Below are positions 58,256-64,000 of a stretch of DNA of 64,000 bases, in pieces. Position numbers and translations under genes: made by a program. The first letter of the stretch is position 1. Every line of letters begins with the position of its first letter. The notes under the pieces are model-generated. The model saw only the letters and a list, made by a program, of their open reading frames with translations. It made no database searches and was not told the DNA's origin. Source of the DNA: Williamsia limnetica (GTDB taxonomy: Bacteria > Actinomycetota > Actinomycetes > Mycobacteriales > Mycobacteriaceae); assembly GCF_003217475.1 (NCBI RefSeq), contig NZ_QJSP01000009.1, forward strand, positions 247,395-311,394. The letters run 5' to 3'.

Positions 58256-61249
58256 GTGCGCGGCCTTCCCAACATCAAGGAATCCCTTGATCGTGTTGTA
58301 GCCACTGCTCAGAACGGGCTGGAGGTCATCCGGTACGGCAGTCTCGAAACCGGCACCAAACCGGCTCCCTACAGAGTCGAGGAAACAGTGCCCATGTACC
58401 GGTTGCGCCGGTACTTCCCCGACGACCCCGCCGACGGACCGCCTGTCGTGCTGGTACCACCGATGATGGTGTCGGCGAACGTATATGACGTCACGGCGGA
58501 CAACGGCGCCGTGACAATCCTGCACAACGCGGGGCTGGATCCGTGGGTTGTCGACTTCGGGTCGCCCGACAAGATCGACGGTGGGATGAACCGAACGCTC
58601 GCCGATCACATCGTGTCGATCAGCGAAGTGATCGACAGCGTGCGTGAGGTCACGGGCAAAGACGTCCACCTCGCCGGGTACTCGCAGGGCGGCATGTTCT
58701 GCTACCAGACCGCGGCGTACCGGCGCTCGAAGGGAATCGCCAGCGTCATCACCTACGGCAGCCCGGTCGACGTACTCGGGGCGCTGCCGCTGGGTCTCCC
58801 TGCCGCGCTGGTCTCGCCGGGTGCGCAGTTCCTCGCCGACAATGTCTTCAACCGGCTCTCGGTTCCCGGGTGGCTGGCGCGTACAGGGTTCCAACTCGTC
58901 GACCCCGTCAAGGCCGCCCGGAGCAGGATCGATTTCCTCCGCCAGCTCCATGATCGCGAAGCGCTGCTGCCGCGCGAGGACTCCCGCCGGTTCATCGAGG
59001 TGGATGGGTGGGTCGCGTGGTCCGGGCCGGCGGTGGCCGAGCTTCTACGCCAGTTCGTCGTGCACAACCGGATGGTCGGCGGGGGTTTTGTCATCGGCGA
59101 TCAGGTGGTGACGTTGGCGGAGGTCACCAGTCCGGTGCTGGCTTTCCTCGGCGAAGCCGACGACATCGGGCAACCGGTGGCCGTCCGGGGCATCCTGCGT
59201 GCGGCGCCGCTGTCGCAGGTGTATGAATCCGCGTTGCCGGTCGGACATTTCGGGCTCGTGGTCGGATCGACCGCGGGAACCAGGACCTGGCCGACGACCG
59301 CGGAGTGGATCCGGTGGCACGACGGCACCGGGCCGCAGCCCGAAGCCATCGAGAAGATGCACGACGACAGCGACCGCAGCGGTCAGACCGGCGTGAGCTT
59401 GTCATCGCGGGTGGCGCACGGTTTCGGGTCTGCAGCAGGCGTCGGGGCGGAGGCGGGTCGAGAGATCTTCGGCGCTGCACGTTCGGTCACCCGGACCACG
59501 GACGCTGTCTTTCGAGAATCGGCGCGCGTACTCCCCAGGCTGGTCCGGCTGGGGCAATTGCAATCGCGCACCATGATCTCTCTCGGCAAGCTCATGAACG
59601 AGAACGCCCGTAAGCACGGGCAGCAGGAACTGTTCCTTTTCGAGGATCGGGTACTGAGCCATCGCCAGGTGAATGACCGTATCGACAATGTGGTGCGTGG
59701 TCTCATCTCGTGCGGCGTACGACCGGGACAGCACGTGGGCGTCCTGATGGCCACCAGGCCCAGCGCCCTGGTGGCGATCGCGGCATTGTCGCGGCTCGGT
59801 GCCGTGGCGGTCATGCTCTCGCCCGGCAACGATCTCAAACAGTCGCTGCGGCTTGGTGATTGCGCTCTGGTGCTGGCGGATCCGGCTAACCTCGATGACT
59901 CGGCAGCCATCGCGGACCGGGTTCTGGTGCTCGGCGGGGGCGGCGGCGATGCCCGCAAACTGGCGCAGGCCGACGGTGAACGCATCATCGACATGGAACA
60001 GATCGACCCCGATGCGGTCGAGGTGCCATCGTGGTACCGGCCCGACCCGGGTCGGGCAGGCGATCTGGCGTTTGTCCTGTTCAGCAAGAACGGTGGCACG
60101 CTGGAGAAGTGGCCGGTCACGAACCATCGGTGGGCACTGTCGGCGTTCGGCGCGGCGTCCGCTGCGGCGCTCAGCGGCAGTGACACCGTCTACTGCCTCA
60201 CACCGCTGCACCATGCCTCGGGACTGCTCACCGCACTCGGTGGAACTGTCGCGGGCGGTGCGCGGATCGCGTTGTCCGGCGAGATCGACCCGGAACGCTT
60301 CGCCACAGAGGTCTACCGATACGGCATCACGGTCGTCTCGTACACCTGGTCGATGCTTCAAGACGTCATCCAGTCGGACGATCTTGCAATCGGCGTGCAC
60401 AACCCGATCAGGCTGTTCATGGGTTCAGGTATGCCGGCCGGTCTCTGGGACGATCTCGTCGAACGGTTCCCGAGGGCGCGCGTACTCGAGTTCTTCGCCA
60501 CCGGCGACGGGTCCGCGATCCTCGCCAATGTCACCGGCACGAAGGTCGGTTCGGCGGGCCGGCCCGTGCCCGGCGTCAACGATGTGGCAATCGCAGCATT
60601 CGATCTGAGCGAGGGTCGGTTGATCACCGACAGCGACGGATTCGTCCGTGAGGCACGGGTCGACGAGGTCGGGGTGATGATGTCGAAGGCCGGGCAGCAG
60701 TATGAGGTCGGCGCGACCGTCCTGCGCGACGTATTCAACATCGGTGACCGCTGGCAGCTGTCGGAGCACATGTTCAAGCGCGACGCCGACGGCGATTTCT
60801 GGTTCATGGGACACACCAGTGGCGTGGTGATCTCGAGCGACGGCTACGTGTACCCGCAGCCGATCATCGATGGCCTGTCTCGCCTGATCCAGGTGAAACA
60901 CGCGGTGGTCTACAAAGTGGGGGAGCCGGGCAATCAATTGGCCGTCGCGGCCGTGTCGAAGCAGGAAGACACCGGATCACCGACCGGGTCGTCTCTGCGT
61001 CTCGCCCTCGCCGGGCTGACCCCGGCACAACGACCGCACATCATCCGGGTTCTCGACACGATCGAAGTGACGAACTCGTACCGCCCGCGCGCCGAGGCGA
61101 TGCGCGAGGCCGGGATACCCGCGGCGGGCGCGGGCGTCTGGTTCCGTGACGACGACGGCCGCTATCGCCGGTTGACCAGGGCGATCGCGTCCGAGCGCGG
61201 GTGGGAGGCCGGCGCCCTCGTCGTCGGTGCGGTACCCGAGCCCCACTGA
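58256..61249 (+). CDS. Alpha/beta hydrolase fused to degenerate acyl-CoA ligase (Rv1683-like)
   Basis: A two-domain protein of about 997 residues, matching Rv1683 (999 residues), which is described as a possible lipase/acyl-CoA synthase. GAGGGG five bases upstream favours the GTG at 58256 over 58250. Residues 1-360 are a PhaC/lipase-like hydrolase with nucleophile elbow LAGYSQGGMFCY and final His in PVGHFGLVVG. Residues 445-990 follow the AMP-binding fold, but the ATP loop reads VLFSKNGGTLEKWPV instead of the usual TSGTTGxPKG. The A5 region reads FFATGDGS, and the C-terminal catalytic Lys region is YRPRAEAMREAG. The FNIGDRW motif is kept. Lipid storage metabolism is plausible; ligase activity is doubtful. 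Confidence 0.82.
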   Translation: MRGLPNIKESLDRVVATAQNGLEVIRYGSLETGTKPAPYRVEETVPMYRLRRYFPDDPADGPPVVLVPPMMVSANVYDVTADNGAVTILHNAGLDPWVVDFGSPDKIDGGMNRTLADHIVSISEVIDSVREVTGKDVHLAGYSQGGMFCYQTAAYRRSKGIASVITYGSPVDVLGALPLGLPAALVSPGAQFLADNVFNRLSVPGWLARTGFQLVDPVKAARSRIDFLRQLHDREALLPREDSRRFIEVDGWVAWSGPAVAELLRQFVVHNRMVGGGFVIGDQVVTLAEVTSPVLAFLGEADDIGQPVAVRGILRAAPLSQVYESALPVGHFGLVVGSTAGTRTWPTTAEWIRWHDGTGPQPEAIEKMHDDSDRSGQTGVSLSSRVAHGFGSAAGVGAEAGREIFGAARSVTRTTDAVFRESARVLPRLVRLGQLQSRTMISLGKLMNENARKHGQQELFLFEDRVLSHRQVNDRIDNVVRGLISCGVRPGQHVGVLMATRPSALVAIAALSRLGAVAVMLSPGNDLKQSLRLGDCALVLADPANLDDSAAIADRVLVLGGGGGDARKLAQADGERIIDMEQIDPDAVEVPSWYRPDPGRAGDLAFVLFSKNGGTLEKWPVTNHRWALSAFGAASAAALSGSDTVYCLTPLHHASGLLTALGGTVAGGARIALSGEIDPERFATEVYRYGITVVSYTWSMLQDVIQSDDLAIGVHNPIRLFMGSGMPAGLWDDLVERFPRARVLEFFATGDGSAILANVTGTKVGSAGRPVPGVNDVAIAAFDLSEGRLITDSDGFVREARVDEVGVMMSKAGQQYEVGATVLRDVFNIGDRWQLSEHMFKRDADGDFWFMGHTSGVVISSDGYVYPQPIIDGLSRLIQVKHAVVYKVGEPGNQLAVAAVSKQEDTGSPTGSSLRLALAGLTPAQRPHIIRVLDTIEVTNSYRPRAEAMREAGIPAAGAGVWFRDDDGRYRRLTRAIASERGWEAGALVVGAVPEPH

Positions 61250-61266
61250 TGGCCCCGAGGCTGACG

Positions 61267-61536
61267 ATGACGGAGCCGGGTACCGTTGGTGCCGTGTCAC
61301 ACGAAGCCGGTTTGAGTCCTCTGTTGCTGACGTTGCTGGCCTGCCCGCAGGACCACGGTCCCTTGCTGGTCATCGGGGACGAGGAGATGTACAACCCTCG
61401 ACTTCGTCGCTCCTACAAGATCGACGACGGCATCCCTGCGTTGCTGATCGATGACGCGCGCGACGTGGACAGCGATTCCGAACACGAGGCATTGCTTGCT
61501 CGCGCCACGGCAACCACCGGACCCGTCTCGGACTGA
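61267..61536 (+). CDS. Trm112-like small protein (Rv1684-like)
   Basis: A protein of about 89 residues resembling the Trm112/UPF0434 family: LSPLLLTLLACPQDHGPLLV, then YNPRLRRSYKIDDGIPALLIDDA. Family members are small zinc-ribbon-like activators of methyltransferases, but only one Cys is seen here, so metal binding is probably lost. Starts at 61249, 61267 and GTG 61294 are possible; GAGG at 61256-61259 fits the ATG at 61267. It lies between the Rv1683-like gene and mpg, as Rv1684 lies after Rv1683. Role unknown. Confidence 0.75.
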   Translation: MTEPGTVGAVSHEAGLSPLLLTLLACPQDHGPLLVIGDEEMYNPRLRRSYKIDDGIPALLIDDARDVDSDSEHEALLARATATTGPVSD

Positions 61537-61538
61537 CC

Positions 61539-62222
61539 TTGGCCGATCTCGTCCCCTTCGACGTCACCCGTCTGGCTTCCGCCACACCATTGCAGGCGGC
61601 GCGGCGACTGCTCGGGTCACTGTTGGAGGTTGATGCCCCAGACGGCACCGCCCGGATGCGCATCGTGGAGGTCGAGGCCTACGGGGGTTCGCCCGGCAGC
61701 CCATTTCCGGATCCCGCATCTCACGGCTACCGGGGTCCGACCGATCGCAATCGGGTGATGTACGGCAGCGCCGGCCACCTCTACGTGTACCGGTCCTACG
61801 GGATTCACTGGTGCGGCAACATCTCGTATGGACCGGTGGGTCAATGCGGCGGCGTTTTGATGCGAGCAGGTGAGATAGTGGCCGGCCATGATCTGGTGTC
61901 CATCCGGCGGCCGACTGCGCGCACCGAGTCCCAATTTGCCTGTGGGCCAGGGAATGTGGGTTCGGCGATGGGCATCACCCGAGAGCTCAACGGGTCGGAT
62001 GTGAGTAGTCCCGATTCGCCGGTTCGACTGTATCGCGGACCACGTATACCTGCGTCCGCGGTGCAAACGGGACCCAGGGTCGGGGTCAGTTCGGCGCAGG
62101 ACCAACCGTGGCGGCTGTGGGACGGACGTAGCTCGGCTGTGTCCAAGTACCGGCGCGCCGAACCCCTCGGTGCCCTCCGGCTTTCGGGGTCGCGTACCGA
62201 TGGGGGAAGATCGGGGTCGTGA
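61539..62222 (+). CDS. mpg: 3-methyladenine DNA glycosylase (AAG family)
   Basis: A 227-residue alkylbase DNA glycosylase that removes damaged purines. The catalytic Glu is in [13 protein letters not shown], followed by the conserved [17 protein letters not shown] and [14 protein letters not shown]. The late motif [12 protein letters not shown] is also present. The TTG at 61539 lies two bases after the preceding stop. Its stop overlaps the GTG of tyrS. The order mpg-tyrS is the same as Rv1688-Rv1689. Confidence 0.93.
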   Translation: MADLVPFDVTRLASATPLQAARRLLGSLLEVDAPDGTARMRIVEVEAYGGSPGSPFPDPASHGYRGPTDRNRVMYGSAGHLYVYRSYGIHWCGNISYGPVGQCGGVLMRAGEIVAGHDLVSIRRPTARTESQFACGPGNVGSAMGITRELNGSDVSSPDSPVRLYRGPRIPASAVQTGPRVGVSSAQDQPWRLWDGRSSAVSKYRRAEPLGALRLSGSRTDGGRSGS

Positions 62223-63508
62223 CCGTAGCGAATCCCGACCAGCCGACAGCAATACTCGACGAACTCACGTGGCGTGGACTCATCGCCCAGAGCACCGACA
62301 TCGACGAGTTGGGGAAAGTGCTCCTCGATCGGACGACGCTGTATGCGGGATTCGACCCGACTGCGCCAAGCCTCCATGCAGGTCATCTGGTGCCGTTGCT
62401 CACGTTGCGACGTTTTCAACGCGCCGGCCATCGGCCGATCGTTTTGGCCGGTGGAGCGACCGGAATGATCGGCGATCCTCGGGACGTGGGGGAGCGGGTC
62501 ATGCAGACCGCCGAGACGGTTGCCGATTCCGCGGAGAAGATCCGGCTCCAACTGGAGCGTTTCGTCGACTTCGACAGCAGTCCTACCGGCGCGGTGGTGG
62601 TCAACAATCTGGATTGGACCAGCAAGCTCTCGGTGATCGACTTCCTGCGCGATGTGGGTAAGCACTTCTCGGTCAACACGATGCTCGCCCGGGACACCGT
62701 GCGGCGGCGCCTCGAAAGCGACGGCATCAGCTACACCGAGTTCAGCTACATGCTCCTGCAGGCGAACGACTACGTGCAGTTGCATCGGGAGTACGGCTGT
62801 TCGTTGCAGATCGGCGGATCGGATCAATGGGGCAACATCATCGCCGGAGTCGATCTGACCAGGCGTGTCGCCGGTGATTCGGTGCATGCGATGACTGTGC
62901 CGCTGGTGACTGCCGCGGACGGTAAGAAGTTCGGGAAGTCGACCGGCGGCGGGAGCCTGTGGCTCGATCCGGAGAGAACGACCCCCTATGCCTGGTACCA
63001 GTACTTCCTCAACACAGCCGACGCCGATGTCATCAGGTACCTCAAGTGGTTCACCTTCCTCGGGCGGGACGAGATCGACGAGCTCGAGCGGGTGACGGCC
63101 GAGACACCACATCTGCGGGAGGCGCAGCGACGCCTCGCCGCCGAGATGACGACGTTGGTCCACGGTGAGTCGAACACCGAAGCGGTCCAGGTCGCGAGTC
63201 AGGCCCTCTTCGGTAGAGCCGAACTCACAGACCTGGACGAGGGCACGCTTGCCGCCGCACTCTCGGAAACCACCGTTGCCCAGTTCGATGCAGGGTCCAC
63301 TCCCACGATTGTCGAGCTCCTGGTGGCGACCGGATTGTCTGAGAGCAACAAGGCTGCCCGCCGCACGGTGGGCGAAGGTGGCGCGTACGTGAACAACCAG
63401 AAGGTCACCGCCGAGGACTGGCAGCCGACCACAGCGGACCTACTCCATGGAGCGTGGTTGGTCGTGCGTCGAGGCAAGAAGAACCTCGCCGGCGTCCAGA
63501 TCGGGTGA
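62219..63508 (+). CDS. tyrS: Tyrosine-tRNA ligase
   Basis: A 429-residue class I synthetase. The HIGH-type motif is [10 protein letters not shown] near residue 44 and the KMSKS-type loop is KKFGKSTGG near residue 235. The tyrosine and tRNA site includes [13 protein letters not shown]-terminal S4 RNA-binding domain ([29 protein letters not shown]) occupies the last 65 residues. The GTG start overlaps mpg by four bases. The rRNA operon leader begins after it. Confidence 0.96.
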   Translation: MTVANPDQPTAILDELTWRGLIAQSTDIDELGKVLLDRTTLYAGFDPTAPSLHAGHLVPLLTLRRFQRAGHRPIVLAGGATGMIGDPRDVGERVMQTAETVADSAEKIRLQLERFVDFDSSPTGAVVVNNLDWTSKLSVIDFLRDVGKHFSVNTMLARDTVRRRLESDGISYTEFSYMLLQANDYVQLHREYGCSLQIGGSDQWGNIIAGVDLTRRVAGDSVHAMTVPLVTAADGKKFGKSTGGGSLWLDPERTTPYAWYQYFLNTADADVIRYLKWFTFLGRDEIDELERVTAETPHLREAQRRLAAEMTTLVHGESNTEAVQVASQALFGRAELTDLDEGTLAAALSETTVAQFDAGSTPTIVELLVATGLSESNKAARRTVGEGGAYVNNQKVTAEDWQPTTADLLHGAWLVVRRGKKNLAGVQIG

Positions 63509-63553
63509 CCTCTAACCCTCAACCAGTCGCCCCAAGGCCTGTGACCTGGCGAT

Positions 63554-63582
63554 TTGACTCCCAGTGCCGTAGTCCCGTAACT
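63554..63582 (+). promoter_or_regulatory. Upstream rrn promoter candidate
   Basis: TTGACT at 63554-63559 and GTAACT at 63577-63582 are separated by 17 bases. The -35 is near consensus; the -10 is fair. Confidence 0.5.
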
Positions 63583-63770
63583 TTCTTCAAGTCAGCGAGT
63601 GAGGCGCCGGAGAGCGAGAGTCCGGACTTGCCAACAACACCAACGGGATGTTTTCCTAGAGGAACAACGCTGACCGCCCAGGATGGAAACGAGTCCACTT
63701 CAGTGTGGAGCGTATCGTCGTGGGTGGCCGAAGGTCGACAGACTTCAGCCAACACTCCGGAAACGGAATG

Positions 63771-63799
63771 TTGCGAGCAGGTTTCAAGACTGGTAGGTT
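63771..63799 (+). promoter_or_regulatory. Downstream rrn promoter candidate
   Basis: TTGCGA at 63771-63776 and TAGGTT at 63794-63799 are separated by exactly 17 bases, a form common in mycobacterial rRNA promoters. Transcription would start near 63806, about 100 bases before the antitermination box. Confidence 0.6.
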
Positions 63800-63908
63800 G
63801 GGAGACCTGCGCCAAACTAGCTTTGGAGCAGAACTTCTAAGCAAGATAATACATAGCTCCTCCGGGATGGCGCGCTACGTGAAGTGCGTGTCGAAGTCGG
63901 GGCGAGTG

Positions 63909-63924
63909 TGTTCTTTGAGAACTC
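63909..63924 (+). promoter_or_regulatory. rRNA antitermination boxA-like element
   Basis: TGTTCTTTGAGAACTC, followed by GATAGTGTG, matches the conserved pre-16S leader motif of actinobacteria where the Nus antitermination complex loads. It marks the approach to the 16S gene outside the window. Confidence 0.75.
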
Positions 63925-64000
63925 GATAGTGTGTCGATGGATTGTTAGTGCCAATTTAGGTGCTGCGTTCTGTCACGGTGACGAAGCCTTCCTGTGTGGG

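Larger units (their letters stand above)
63509..64000 (+). other. rrn: Promoter and leader region of an rRNA operon
   Basis: The final 492 bases contain no convincing protein gene. They hold two promoter-like pairs and an antitermination box of the kind found just before actinobacterial 16S genes. The 16S start motif (GAGTTTGATCC-like) is not reached, so the rRNA gene itself lies beyond the window. The short open frames here are unsupported. Confidence 0.8.

Noticed and set aside
63454..63840. Open frames downstream of tyrS on both strands
   Set aside because: They cover the rRNA promoter region and lack any protein family signal.

Overview
The window is high-GC, densely packed chromosomal DNA from an actinomycete of the order Mycobacteriales, most likely Gordonia or a close relative. 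The gene order follows blocks known from Mycobacterium tuberculosis: the Sdh1 block (Rv0250c to Rv0247c), rpsA-coaE-DUF402-uvrB-universal stress protein, uvrA, infC-rpmI-rplT-tsnR-pheST, argCJBDFRGH, and Rv1683/Rv1684/mpg/tyrS. A fructose PTS and a fused CoaE that has lost half of its GrpB domain point away from Mycobacterium proper. No phage, insertion sequence, CRISPR array, tRNA or classical defence island was seen.

Layout. 1-1800: a DGPF (YCII) protein and an ECF42-type sigma factor behind a promoter of the type that family recognises. 1858-5714: four-gene Sdh1 succinate dehydrogenase operon. 5830-9032: treS-mak, the trehalose-to-maltose-1-phosphate branch feeding GlgE glucan synthesis. 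9024-14984: accessory enzymes (2H phosphoesterase, BisC/TorA-like molybdoenzyme, IMDH/ICDH-family dehydrogenase, alpha/beta hydrolase, methyltransferase). 15054-24620: rpsA, a Zur-box-controlled AztD-like lipoprotein, coaE, DUF402, uvrB, a universal stress protein and an RNA-polymerase-clearing HelD helicase. 24800-30825: fructose PTS (fruR-fruK-fruA-ptsH on minus, ptsI divergent). 30880-36568: DoxX protein with an 11-residue-repeat tail, EVE-like protein, metallo-hydrolase, GlxA-type regulator, MFS transporter and DUF1275 protein. 36737-41421: uvrA and ilvD. 41501-47984: DUF1844, the infC-rpmI-rplT operon behind a long leader, tsnR, pheS and pheT. 48090-49561: two-gene ABC exporter. 49657-58168: complete arginine cluster. 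58256-63508: Rv1683-like hydrolase/acyl-CoA-ligase fusion, Trm112-like protein, mpg and tyrS. 63509-64000: promoter and leader of an rRNA operon whose 16S gene starts beyond the window.

Most notable structure outside genes: four copies of a 65-bp nested palindrome (14022, 18912, 41435, 48022). All are exactly 65 bp and all sit between convergent genes, which suggests a dispersed bidirectional-terminator-like or small mobile palindromic element. Other points worth a look are the AUC-initiated infC with a short upstream reading frame overlapping an attenuator-like hairpin; tsnR, which has no canonical start codon at its conserved N-terminus and begins inside the operon terminator hairpin; three 10-bp repeats in exact 10-bp phase between fruR and ptsI; a perfectly placed Zur box before a lone zinc-chaperone-like lipoprotein; and the hendecad-repeat tail on a DoxX protein.

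Start codons were chosen by ribosome-binding site, operon overlap and recalled family N-termini. Names rest on recognition of family motifs and synteny from memory, not on any search.
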